Source: Halorientalis sp. LT38 | GTDB taxonomy: Archaea; Halobacteriota; Halobacteria; Halobacteriales; Haloarculaceae | DNA: 64,000 nt | Reading direction: 5' to 3' | NCBI RefSeq assembly: GCF_037031225.1 | Contig: NZ_JAYEZN010000001.1 | Coordinates: 744,001 to 808,000 of the forward strand | Shown: piece by piece, positions 34,928 through 42,509 of the stretch | How the letters are laid out: the number at the start of each line of letters is the position of its first letter | Position numbering within the stretch: the stretch's first letter is position 1 | Notes under the pieces: generated by a model | Database searches by the model: none | Told to the model about the DNA's origin: nothing | Seen by the model: the letters and a program-made list of their open reading frames with translations, nothing else | Translations under genes and position numbers: made by a program

Positions 34928-35083
34928 CGGAGACGCTCACTGCGTTTGCGTCCCCTATCTCACGGCTCGCTTCGCTCGCCGTTCGATAATTCGGAGACGC
35001 TCACTCCGTTCGCGTCTCCCTGCTCACGGCTCACTCCGTTCGCCGTTCGCAAATTCGGAGATTCTCCCTTCGGTCGAATCACC
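34928..35083. repeat. Tandem 64-bp repeat with internal hairpins in a convergent gap
   Basis: CGGAG begins at 34928, 34992 and 35056, an exact 64-base period. Copies 1 and 2 match at roughly four of five bases; copy 3 is partial (about 28 bases). Copy 2 holds a perfect 8-bp stem, 34993-35000 with 35012-35019. The bases GCTCACTCCGTTCGC recur in the unit. It fills the gap between the convergent DUF5305 and ferredoxin genes and reaches the base before the ferredoxin stop codon. Confidence 0.8.
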
Positions 35084-35410
35084 CTAGTCGTCCCCCGCCA
35101 CTTCCACGACCCCGTCCGCGTCCTCTTCGATACTCGGCGGATACTCCCCTCGATCCAGCACGAGATCGGACTGCGGTCGAGCCATACAGGTCAGCGCGTA
35201 CTCCTCTCGCTCGGCGTCGGTGAGTCCGTGCGCTGCCGGCTGCGTGACCTCCCCCTCGAGGACCTTCGCAGAACACGCCAGACACATCCCGACCCGGCAG
35301 GAGTACTCCTGAGCGATCCCCTCCTCGATGCACCGTCTGAGGATCGTGTCCGTCTCCGAGACCGTGATCCGTTCCCCCGTCCCCGCGAATTCCACGGTGT
35401 AGTCGGTCAT
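35084..35410 (-). CDS. 2Fe-2S ferredoxin
   Basis: Electron carrier of 108 residues. Cysteine pattern SCRVGMCLACSAKVLEG then TCMA, i.e. C-x4-C-x2-C...C for a plant-type [2Fe-2S] cluster. The chain begins MTDYTVEFAGTGERITVSET and is shorter than the halophilic ferredoxin with its acidic insertion. ATG at 35410. It is divergent from a geranylgeranyl-reductase gene (110 bases apart), a flavoenzyme that needs reduced carriers; it may supply electrons, by inference. Confidence 0.92.
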   Translation of the reverse strand: MTDYTVEFAGTGERITVSETDTILRRCIEEGIAQEYSCRVGMCLACSAKVLEGEVTQPAAHGLTDAEREEYALTCMARPQSDLVLDRGEYPPSIEEDADGVVEVAGDD

Positions 35411-35520
35411 GCCCCCCGATTCGGTGCCACCTGTCAAAGGTCTTTATCCCCGAATCCGTCGCCTCGCAGGGGACGAATTGGGAATAAAGAGTTTTCTCGG
35501 TGGGGCAATCAGGGGCGCAC

Positions 35521-36933
35521 ATGGCTACTCAGGAGACCGACGCCGGCGGATCGGGTGCCGGCGGCGGGACCCGAACGTACGATATCGTCGTCGTGGGGGC
35601 GGGGACGGCGGGATGTTACGCGGCCGCGACCGCGGCACGGGAGGGACTCGACGTCGCCGTCGTCGAGCGCAAATCGGAGGCGGAAGCGGGCCACATCGCC
35701 TGCGGGGACGCGCTCAAGGGCGCCGACCAGTTCCCGGAGAGCATCCCCAAGTCCCAGATCGAACCGGCGTTCACGAACACCGTGGTCGACCACGGTCGGT
35801 TCGAGATCCCCTCGGAGGACGCGATTCTCGACATCCCGGTGCCGGGCGAACTCGCCGTCATCGACCGGTGGGAGTACGGTCGCCTTGTCATCGAGGGCGC
35901 CGAGAAGGCCGGCGTCGAGTTCCACTACGACACCGTCGTGCAGGACGTCCGGCAGGACGAGTCCGGGCGCGTGACCGGTGTCACCGCCCGGCGGCGCGGC
36001 GACCCGGTCACCTACGAGGCCGACGTGACCATCGACGCCGCGGGCGCGCTGTCGATCCTGCAGGACAAGGCCGACCTCGACGAGGCGACCTTCGACACGA
36101 ACGTCCGGTACTCGCAGTTCTCCTCGGGCTACCGCGAGATCATCGAGGTCGACGAACCCGTCGACTGGTCGGACGCGCTCGTGTTCAAGCCGACGAAGCG
36201 TGCGTCGGGGTACCTCTGGTACTTCCCGCGCACGCCGACCGAGATCAACGTCGGCCTGGGCTTCCAGATGAACGAAGAGCCGATGAAACTGGTCGAGGAC
36301 CTCAAGCGCGACGTCCGCAACCGGCCGGAGTTCTCGAACGCGACGGTCACCGACAAACTCGGCGCGGCGCTGCCGACCCGACGCCCCTACGACTCGGCTG
36401 TCGCCCCCGGCTTCATGGCCGTCGGCGACGCCGCGGGGCACGTCAACCCCACCACCGGCGGCGGCATCGCCGGCGCGGCCTACGCCGGCCAGTACGCCGC
36501 CGAAGAGGCGATCGACGCCATCGGCGACGGCGACCTCGACGAGGGCGCGCTCTGGGAGTACAACAGCCGGATCATGGACCACTTCGGCGGGCGCTACGCC
36601 GCGCTGGACGTCTACAACATCTTCACGATGGCCTACGATCTGGACGACCTGATGGCGCTGCTCGCCGCGATGCCGGGCGAACAGCTCGCCGAGGCGCTCT
36701 ACGAGGGCTCGACGGACGTGAGCCTCCCGCTGAAGGTCAAGACGGCGATCAAGACCTTCGGCCACTGGAAGACCATCTACGACCTCTACAAGACCAAAGG
36801 CCTGGCCGACCGCCTGCTCGACCACTACGAGACCTACCCCGCGTCCCCCGACGGCTTCGAATCCTGGCGGAGCGAGCGCGACGACCTGATGGACGAGATC
36901 TACGAGACGACCGGCGCCGAAGCGAAGTACTGA
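35521..36933 (+). CDS. Geranylgeranyl reductase family flavoprotein
   Basis: FAD-dependent reductase of 470 residues of the type that saturates geranylgeranyl chains of archaeal lipids or related isoprenoids. The Rossmann motif VVVGAGTAGCYAAATAA opens the chain after a short acidic leader; CGDALKG, GYLWYFPRTPTEINVGLGFQ and AVGDAAGHVNPTTGGGIAGA (FAD binding) follow. The C-terminal 100 residues are helical. ATG at 35521, with a GGGAATAAAG element about 40 bases upstream. Divergent from the ferredoxin gene. Chain specificity cannot be determined. Confidence 0.88.
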   Translation: MATQETDAGGSGAGGGTRTYDIVVVGAGTAGCYAAATAAREGLDVAVVERKSEAEAGHIACGDALKGADQFPESIPKSQIEPAFTNTVVDHGRFEIPSEDAILDIPVPGELAVIDRWEYGRLVIEGAEKAGVEFHYDTVVQDVRQDESGRVTGVTARRRGDPVTYEADVTIDAAGALSILQDKADLDEATFDTNVRYSQFSSGYREIIEVDEPVDWSDALVFKPTKRASGYLWYFPRTPTEINVGLGFQMNEEPMKLVEDLKRDVRNRPEFSNATVTDKLGAALPTRRPYDSAVAPGFMAVGDAAGHVNPTTGGGIAGAAYAGQYAAEEAIDAIGDGDLDEGALWEYNSRIMDHFGGRYAALDVYNIFTMAYDLDDLMALLAAMPGEQLAEALYEGSTDVSLPLKVKTAIKTFGHWKTIYDLYKTKGLADRLLDHYETYPASPDGFESWRSERDDLMDEIYETTGAEAKY

Positions 36934-37105
36934 CCTGTCCCTCGACGGCAACAATCCGTATTTGCCTTAAACTACCGGTGGTTCGCCGCTCAAGATTTAT
37001 CAGTCCAAACTGAAAAAGAAGCGAACACGACGGGGCGGTGCCGACGTGGGCACGTGGGGCGAAAACGGGCTCGACGGTGGGGCGCCGCACCCGGTGGGGG
37101 CAACA

Positions 37106-37633
37106 ATGAACGTCAAAGGACTATTCACGGACGATTCGGCAGTGTCGCCGGTCATCGGCGTCGTGCTGATGGTCGCGATCACGGTGTTGCTGGCGGCGAC
37201 GGCAGCCACATTCTTCATCGGCATCGGGCAGGACAACAGCAACAGCACGCCGCAGGTGGCGACGAGTTTCGACTACGATCAGGAGATGCATTCGAGTGGA
37301 AACTATCGGGTGGACACGCTGAAGATCAGCCACGACAGCGGTGACACGATCACCGCGAAGAACCTCGACATCGTGGTGTCTGATGCGGAGACGTACGACA
37401 CGTCGGGGGGCGGTAGCTATTCGGATCTGAACGACCGGTACCAGTGGGACGAGTTCGACGGTGTCGGGGGCAGTGACAGCAAGGTCTCCGGCGGAGATAC
37501 TGTCAAGCTCGAAGCCGGCCAAGATCCGTTGGCTTCCGACGACGGTCTCCGACTGGACGGCGCGACCGTCAAGATCGTCTGGGACGACCCGGGCAGTTCC
37601 TCGACGTTCACGCTGAACACCTGGGAGAACTGA
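37106..37633 (+). CDS. Type IV pilin (archaeal, DUF1628/PilA-like)
   Basis: A 175-residue pilin-like protein exported through the prepilin-peptidase route. Residues 5-38 carry the conserved segment DDSAVSPVIGVVLMVAITVL with the hydrophobic assembly helix; a Thr/Asp/Gly-rich beta domain follows with N-linked-glycosylation-type sites. ATG 37106 is preceded by GGTGGGG at six bases (Shine-Dalgarno-like). GATTTATC at about 36994-37001 is a likely TATA box, giving a leader near 80 bases that contains CAGT-CCAA-ACTG. Solitary gene; no pilB/pilC neighbour. Confidence 0.88.
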   Translation: MNVKGLFTDDSAVSPVIGVVLMVAITVLLAATAATFFIGIGQDNSNSTPQVATSFDYDQEMHSSGNYRVDTLKISHDSGDTITAKNLDIVVSDAETYDTSGGGSYSDLNDRYQWDEFDGVGGSDSKVSGGDTVKLEAGQDPLASDDGLRLDGATVKIVWDDPGSSSTFTLNTWEN

Positions 37634-37667
37634 GGGAGACACGACCGCCTTTTTCCGCAGTCGCGGC

Positions 37668-38948
37668 TCAGGGAGCCTCGCGTCCGAGCGTGAGGAGCGC
37701 GTCCCTGAGGACCGCGACCCCGATCTGAAGCGAGTCCTCGTCGACGTCGAAGGTTGCGGTGTGGTGGCCGCCGGGGTGGTCGGTGCCGACGCACACGAAG
37801 GCGGCTTTTCCGCCGTGGTCCTGCACGCGGTCCATCAGGTAGGTCGCGTCCTCGCTGCCGCCCAGGTCGTCGTGACGCAGGACCGACTCGACGCCCTCGG
37901 TCCGGCCGGCGACGGCCTGGACCACGTCGACCACCTGGGGATCGTTCTCGGCGCTGGGGGCCTGGCCCGCCGTCTCGATTTCGACCTCGCAATCGTGCAT
38001 CGTCGCGGCCGATTCGATGATGCGGTCGGCGTGCTCGCGCATGTAGGTCATGAGGTCGGTGGTCTCGCCGCGGACCTCGCCCGCGAGATACGCCGACTCG
38101 GGGACGATGTTGGTGGCGGTCCCGCCGCCGACGTCGCCGGCGTTGACCCGGGTGGCGCCGTCTTCGTGCCGGGGGATGGCGTAGAGGTTCTGGACCGCTG
38201 CGGTCATCGCCTGCACGGCGTTGCGGCCCTGGCCGGGGTGGCCGCCCGCGTGGGCCGATTCGCCCGCGAACTCAGCGCGGAACTGACTGACCGCGAGGAA
38301 GCCCTCGACGCCCGCGACGACCTCGCCGGTGGGGTGGTCCAGGCCGATGTGGAGCGCCAGCAGGTAGTCGACGTCGTCGACGACGCCGCTCTCGGCCATC
38401 GGCGCCGCGCCGCCGACCACCTCCTCGGCGGGCTGGAAGAGCACTTTCAGCCGGCCGGGGAAGTCACGGTCCGCGAGGGCTTCGAGCACGCCGAGGCCGA
38501 TGGTCGCGTGGGCGTCGTGCCCGCAGGCGTGCATCGCACCCGTCTCGGAGCGGAAGCCGTCGGCCGCTGGCTGGTGGTCGGGGCTCTCGGACTCGGCCCG
38601 CGGGAGGCCGTCGATGTCGACCCTGAGCCCGACCGTCGGGCCGTCCCGGTTCCCCTCCAGCACGGCGACGGCACCGGTGTAGCCGCCGGCGAGGCGATCG
38701 AGGATGTCGGGGTCGGCCCCCGTCTCGCGGGCGCGGTCGAGCCAGGCGTCGAGTTCGTCGTCGTCGGGCACGGCCATCCGCGCGTCCGCGTCGAGGACCT
38801 CGGGGCCCACGAGGAGGTCGTCGACGCCGATGGATTCGAGTGCTTCGACGACGCGGGCGGTGGTCCAGAACTCCCGCCAGGCGGGTTCGGGTCGGCGGTG
38901 AAACTCGCGGCGGAGGGCGACGAGACGGTCGCGATCGACGTGGTTCAT
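37668..38948 (-). CDS. M20-family amidohydrolase (IAA-amino acid hydrolase-like)
   Basis: Metal-dependent hydrolase of N-acyl amino acids or related amides; 426 residues. The metal-binding HACGHDAHATIGLGVLEAL, catalytic Glu in QPAEEVVGGA, and His in ALHIGLDHPTG and GTDHPGGHHTATFD are as in the M20D group, with the dimerisation domain (FAGESAHAGGHPGQGRNAVQ) in the middle. Its N-terminus (RREFHRRPEPAWREFWT) matches aminobenzoyl-glutamate/IAA hydrolases. It converges on the pilin gene. Confidence 0.9.
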   Translation of the reverse strand: MNHVDRDRLVALRREFHRRPEPAWREFWTTARVVEALESIGVDDLLVGPEVLDADARMAVPDDDELDAWLDRARETGADPDILDRLAGGYTGAVAVLEGNRDGPTVGLRVDIDGLPRAESESPDHQPAADGFRSETGAMHACGHDAHATIGLGVLEALADRDFPGRLKVLFQPAEEVVGGAAPMAESGVVDDVDYLLALHIGLDHPTGEVVAGVEGFLAVSQFRAEFAGESAHAGGHPGQGRNAVQAMTAAVQNLYAIPRHEDGATRVNAGDVGGGTATNIVPESAYLAGEVRGETTDLMTYMREHADRIIESAATMHDCEVEIETAGQAPSAENDPQVVDVVQAVAGRTEGVESVLRHDDLGGSEDATYLMDRVQDHGGKAAFVCVGTDHPGGHHTATFDVDEDSLQIGVAVLRDALLTLGREAP

Positions 38949-39032
38949 ACCGGACCGAGCAGCGGGAACGACTTAACTCGTGTCCCGGCGCCAACGGGAG
39001 AGACGGAGCGGGAGAAAGGTCGGAGAGAGGCC

Positions 39033-39356
39033 TCAGGTAGTCTGGCTCCGCTGTTCGATCTCGGCGGAGACGTGGACTTCCTTCGGGATGTCCCGTTCGG
39101 CGACGGAGCGGGCGAACTCGTCGTGACCGACGATCTCGATGGTGCGGGTGTAGACGGTGTAGGCCCAGGGCTGGAAGTGGGCGCCGTCGTCGACGAGGGA
39201 CTTCAGTTGCGGGACACGCTTGTCCACCGGCGGGTGGGGGTGTGGCCCTTTCAGTTCGACGCCCTTGCGCGCGGCGGCCTCCTTGATCGTGGTGACCACG
39301 TCCTCGAGGAGGTGACGATCGCCGCTTTCGAGCGTGAGCTTCGTGACGAACGGCAT
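39033..39356 (-). CDS. uS10/mL48-type small protein
   Basis: A 107-residue protein resembling ribosomal protein S10: PFVTKLTLESGDRHLLEDVV at the start, then HPHPPVDKRVPQLKSLVDDG and the strand YTVYTRTIEIVGHDEF. Haloarchaea carry such paralogues beside the true rpsJ, which normally lies next to the EF-1A gene; that neighbour is absent here, so I do not call it rpsJ. ATG at 39356; the frame extends to 39392. Function outside the ribosome unknown. Confidence 0.8.
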   Translation of the reverse strand: MPFVTKLTLESGDRHLLEDVVTTIKEAAARKGVELKGPHPHPPVDKRVPQLKSLVDDGAHFQPWAYTVYTRTIEIVGHDEFARSVAERDIPKEVHVSAEIEQRSQTT

Positions 39357-39463
39357 ATAGCGGGTCGATGACGCCGACGGGGAAAAACCCATCTCTCTGC
39401 CGCCGGTCGGAACCGGTTCGGGCTCCGATATTCTCTTAAGTACTGGTCGAATATCGTAGGGTA

Positions 39464-39889
39464 ATGATGGAGGCCACGAGCGCGGGAGCCATCCTCTTTC
39501 GCGATACGCGTGGCCGCAGGGAGTACCTCCTGCTCAAGAGCCGCCCCGGCGATTGGGAATTCCCCAAGGGCGGCGTCGAGGGCGAGGAGGAACTCCAGCA
39601 GACTGCGATACGCGAAGTGAAAGAGGAGGCCGGAATCGCGGATTTCCGGCTGTTGGACGGCTTCCGGGAAGATTACGACTACGTGTTCGAAGCGAACGGC
39701 AAGACGATCCACAAGACCGTGCACCTGTTCGTCGCCAAGTCGTTCGAGGCGAGCGCAGAGCTCTCGAACGAACATCGCGACATGCAGTGGCGCGATTACG
39801 ATCAGGCGATAAACACCGTCACGCAGGACGGTCCCCGCGAGATCCTGGAACAGGCCCACGAGTTCCTGAACGAGGAGACGGACTTTTGA
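39464..39889 (+). CDS. Nudix hydrolase, Ap4A-hydrolase-like
   Basis: A 141-residue Nudix enzyme. The full box GX5EX7REUXEEXGU reads GGVEGEE...AIREVKEEAGI (about residues 36-58), preceded by WEFPKGG, and the C-terminal part (EHRDMQWRDYDQAINTV) matches diadenosine tetraphosphate hydrolases. Likely cleaves Ap4A or similar nucleoside polyphosphates in stress response. A CTCTTAAGT element at about -30 before ATG 39464 gives a leaderless start. Divergent from the S10-like gene. Confidence 0.9.
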   Translation: MMEATSAGAILFRDTRGRREYLLLKSRPGDWEFPKGGVEGEEELQQTAIREVKEEAGIADFRLLDGFREDYDYVFEANGKTIHKTVHLFVAKSFEASAELSNEHRDMQWRDYDQAINTVTQDGPREILEQAHEFLNEETDF

Positions 39890-39907
39890 GCCGGTCCAGG
39901 GATTCGC

Positions 39908-40396
39908 TCAGGCCCGTTTGACGACGACCGTGTTCGCCGCGAGGTCGCCGAGGCGCTGTTTGTCCTCGGTGAGGCCGATACTGAATAGTCCGATCGCGTA
40001 CGGCGGATAGACGAAGAGGAAGTCGATGATCCGGAGCAGGTGACGGATCACGGCCGCGCCCGGCGTGCACCGCCCGCCGTCGGCCTTGGCGACGACCAGC
40101 CCGAAGACCCCCTTCCCGGGCGTGTAGCCGATAGCAGCCTCGAACAGCGGTTTGTACAGCAGGAAGGCGAACAGGAAAAGGAGCAGGAAGAGGACGCCGC
40201 CGATGCCGGTAAACGCGTCGAACGCGGCCGTGGGGTCACCGGAGAGAAGCATCGAACCGCCGCCGAGAAGCCCGACGAACAGGTAGACGAACCCGAAGAC
40301 GCCCCCGACGATCGTCCCGTCGACCAGATACGCCAGGATGCGCTGAAAGGTCACTTTGTCTGCGGTTCCGAGCGCCGGTTCCGGATGTCGTTCCAT
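39908..40396 (-). CDS. RDD-family membrane protein
   Basis: A 162-residue membrane protein with the RDD pattern: Arg and Asp in the first helix (FQRILAYLVDGTIVGGVFGF), helices at about residues 24-48, 75-97 and 125-145 (RHLLRIIDFLFVYPPYAIGL), and the GYTPGKGVFGLVV motif before the last pair. Role unknown; RDD proteins are proposed transport or anchoring partners. Divergent from the DUF5787 gene across a region containing the palindrome ATTACGTAAT (40420-40429). Confidence 0.85.
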   Translation of the reverse strand: MERHPEPALGTADKVTFQRILAYLVDGTIVGGVFGFVYLFVGLLGGGSMLLSGDPTAAFDAFTGIGGVLFLLLFLFAFLLYKPLFEAAIGYTPGKGVFGLVVAKADGGRCTPGAAVIRHLLRIIDFLFVYPPYAIGLFSIGLTEDKQRLGDLAANTVVVKRA

Positions 40397-40437
40397 CGTG
40401 TTCGTCGTGTCATACGTCTATTACGTAATTGTTCCGA

Positions 40438-40542
40438 ATGGAAGTCGTCGAAATCAACCGGAACGCGTCGAACGCGACGTTCGGGCCGGAACGATTCTCG
40501 ACCGGAGGACAACGTTTTGGTGGTCCGTCGTGTTCGGGGTAG
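40438..40542 (+). CDS. Candidate 34-residue ORF just ahead of DUF5787
   Basis: ATG 40438 encodes MEVVEINRNASNATFGPERF and stops at TAG 40540-40542, two bases before the GTG start of the next gene. The element TCTATTAC lies about 20 bases upstream. Composition is coding-like but not strikingly so. It may be a coupled leader peptide or chance. Confidence 0.3.
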   Translation: MEVVEINRNASNATFGPERFSTGGQRFGGPSCSG

Positions 40543-40544
40543 CT

Positions 40545-41612
40545 GTGACGAGCACCGAGCCGGAGTTCGTCTTCGAGTTGCGGGTCTGTCAGTGGGCCGA
40601 GCGCAACTGGCCGCCCGTCGGCGACGGCGACGCGGACACGGTCCCCCTGATCGCCCGACAGCTCGGGACGAAGTACCGGCGGTGGGACACCGTCGTCGTC
40701 GAGGCCGACCGGGACGCACTCCGAGACCGGGCCGATTTCGGCGCCGAGGGCCTGAACTCCGACCTCCTCCACGTCGTCCGCAACGCTCCGGCCGAGTGGG
40801 CGTGGTATCAGGACGCCCTCCCGGATCCGGGCTACCCCTGGCGGTACGTCCGCGAGGCGGTCCACGAGGCCGCCGACCGCGACCTGATCGAGAAACGGAG
40901 CGGCGCGAACGGCCGGATCGAGTTGCGCCGCTTCCAGCCGTATCCCGACTGGATCGAGCGGATCGTCGCGATCGAGAACAAACCCGACCTCGACCGCGCG
41001 GCGGCGCGGACGCTGGCACCCCAGATCGAACGCGACGTGGCGCTGGGGCTGGCCGACGAGGTCTGGGTGGCCACGGCCCGGACCGGCGGGAGAGTCGAAC
41101 CAGCCCTGCTCGAAGATTTACCTGTGGAAGCCGGCATCCTGACGGTCGATCCGACCGCCAACGGCCCCGCGGGAGACCAGGCGGTCGACGTGGCCTGGAA
41201 TCCCCGAACGCTCGCGCCCGGCGAGCCTGGTACCCGCATCACCGACCGGCCGACAGGCGCCGATCACGACGCCTCGGCGGCCCGGTTCGAGTACGCCGAT
41301 CCGGCGTGGAAGGCGGGCAAGCGCCGCGAGATCGCCGAGCGCGCCTACGAGCGAGGGTGGCGCGCGTACGCGGACACCATGCGTCCGGACTGCAGGCACT
41401 TCCGCCTCCGGACGGAGGCCGGCGACGCGCTCCCCTGGTGTGCGGCCAAGGGCTGTCACCAGACGGCCGGCGAGTGCGCCGGATCGTGCGGGGAGTTCAC
41501 CCCCGAACCGCCGACCTGGCGACAGCGGGACTGGCCGATCGCCGGCGGGCCGGGGAAAGCCCTCAAGCGACTGCTCGAGGGCCAGCGGCGGCGTCGGCGG
41601 CCGGGGCTGTGA
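40545..41612 (+). CDS. DUF5787 protein; possible Fe-S PD-(D/E)XK nuclease
   Basis: A 355-residue protein of a haloarchaeal family of unknown function. I see a literal nuclease-like motif: Pro134-Asp135, then Glu144-x-Lys146 in IVAIENKPD, followed by a helix with Gln160 and the strand DEVWVAT, which is the beta-beta-beta-alpha-beta order of the restriction-endonuclease-like fold. One cysteine lies near the N-terminus (Cys15 in ELRVCQWAERNW) and five at the C-terminus (Cys283, 299, 304, 311, 315). N-terminal plus C-terminal cysteines around a PD-(D/E)XK core is the layout of Cas4/AddB-type [4Fe-4S] nucleases. Start at GTG 40545; the upstream frame runs through the promoter. Basic C-terminal tail suggests DNA binding. 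Confidence 0.7.
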   Translation: MTSTEPEFVFELRVCQWAERNWPPVGDGDADTVPLIARQLGTKYRRWDTVVVEADRDALRDRADFGAEGLNSDLLHVVRNAPAEWAWYQDALPDPGYPWRYVREAVHEAADRDLIEKRSGANGRIELRRFQPYPDWIERIVAIENKPDLDRAAARTLAPQIERDVALGLADEVWVATARTGGRVEPALLEDLPVEAGILTVDPTANGPAGDQAVDVAWNPRTLAPGEPGTRITDRPTGADHDASAARFEYADPAWKAGKRREIAERAYERGWRAYADTMRPDCRHFRLRTEAGDALPWCAAKGCHQTAGECAGSCGEFTPEPPTWRQRDWPIAGGPGKALKRLLEGQRRRRRPGL

Positions 41613-41701
41613 ACACGACAGCGAACCGTGGCGTGCGTGTCTTTATCACGGTGGCCGTCGTACCGGGAGCATCTCGGTCGCCGGCGCGCGTCGGCGACGC
41701 C

Positions 41702-41710
41702 GGGAGGTGA
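41702..41710 (+). promoter_or_regulatory. Strong Shine-Dalgarno of the 42-residue zinc protein
   Basis: GGGAGGTGA, near-perfect complement of the archaeal 16S 3' end, three bases before ATG 41714 (GGAGG core six bases away). One of the strongest such sites in the window; it fixes the start of a very short gene. Confidence 0.75.
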
Positions 41711-41713
41711 CCT

Positions 41714-41842
41714 ATGGCAAAGATCGAATGCGAGAACTGTGGCCGAAAGGTGACGGTCGGTAGAGAGGGACAGGAGTCACGCGCGCCGATGCGGTACTGC
41801 CGCCGGTGCGGTGACGAACTCCCGGAACACCCGGGCCTCTGA
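41714..41842 (+). CDS. Small double-CxxC zinc-ribbon protein
   Basis: A 42-residue protein with two knuckles, IECENCGRK and RYCRRCGDE, separated by 19 residues: a classic four-cysteine zinc ribbon. Ends LPEHPGL. Translation is supported by the near-perfect ribosome-binding site at 41702. Located 101 bases behind DUF5787 and in the same direction, so it may be co-transcribed. Small zinc proteins of this kind in haloarchaea affect metabolism and biofilm by protein contacts (family knowledge); specific role unknown. Confidence 0.8.
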   Translation: MAKIECENCGRKVTVGREGQESRAPMRYCRRCGDELPEHPGL

Positions 41843-41928
41843 GCGGGGGCCGCTACCGGCGGGGCCCCGAACGGACGAGCGGCGACGGAATCGCCGTGAC
41901 CCCGGAAGGCGAGCGGAGGCGTCGGCGA

Positions 41929-42405
41929 TCAGTCGAGTTCCTCGACGGTGAACTCCTCGCGAGCGACGGCCAGGCGGTAGGTGGGGACCGTGCGCCTGAT
42001 CCGCTCGGCGATCCCCTTATCTGAGAGGCTCCGGAGCGCCGACCGCACGTCGTCGATCTCGGGGTCCTCGCCGGTCTCGCGGAGGTCGTGCAGGACCGAG
42101 ACGACGCTCTGGGAGCGCTCCTCGGGGCCGGCGAGGACCTCGATCACGGCGGCCTGCAGCGGCGGGACGCGGACGATCCGTTCGCCTTCGGGGTCGTCGG
42201 CGCCGACCATCGCGTTGGCGGCCTCCGTCGCGCAGATGAGGCTGTTCTCGTCGCGGTAGTAGTAGTCCTTGAGTTCGTCCTCGAGGTACTGGTGGACGTC
42301 GCTGCCGCTCTCCAGGTCCCACCTGTCCTGGAGCTCGGCGTTCTTCGTCGGCTGGAGCGCGACGACGTCCGCGAGTCGCTCGCGGGCCTCGTCCGAAAGC
42401 GTCAT
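41929..42405 (-). CDS. DUF5797-like winged-helix protein
   Basis: A 158-residue protein beginning MTLSDEARERLADVVALQPT. The N-terminal part (LQDRWDLESGSDVHQYLEDE, YYYRDENSLICATEAA) matches a haloarchaeal family I remember as DUF5797. The C-terminal half (VVSVLHDLRETGEDPEIDDV then RSALRSLSDKGIAERIRRTV) has the helix-turn-helix-wing pattern of a winged helix. Likely a transcriptional regulator; target unknown. Divergent from the enoyl-CoA hydratase gene. Confidence 0.75.
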   Translation of the reverse strand: MTLSDEARERLADVVALQPTKNAELQDRWDLESGSDVHQYLEDELKDYYYRDENSLICATEAANAMVGADDPEGERIVRVPPLQAAVIEVLAGPEERSQSVVSVLHDLRETGEDPEIDDVRSALRSLSDKGIAERIRRTVPTYRLAVAREEFTVEELD

Positions 42406-42509
42406 CGAACCCGGCTACGCCGAGGACGTATTTTGGTGTTCTGCATCTGCGCTGTCAGCCGGCCGACGCGCGGGCCAGCGCTTATCTCCGCGCCGGCCGG
42501 AGGAGAGCC

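Noticed and set aside
39033-39356. True ribosomal protein S10 (rpsJ)
   Set aside because: The usual EF-1A neighbour is absent and haloarchaea have extra S10-like paralogues; called uS10/mL48-type instead.
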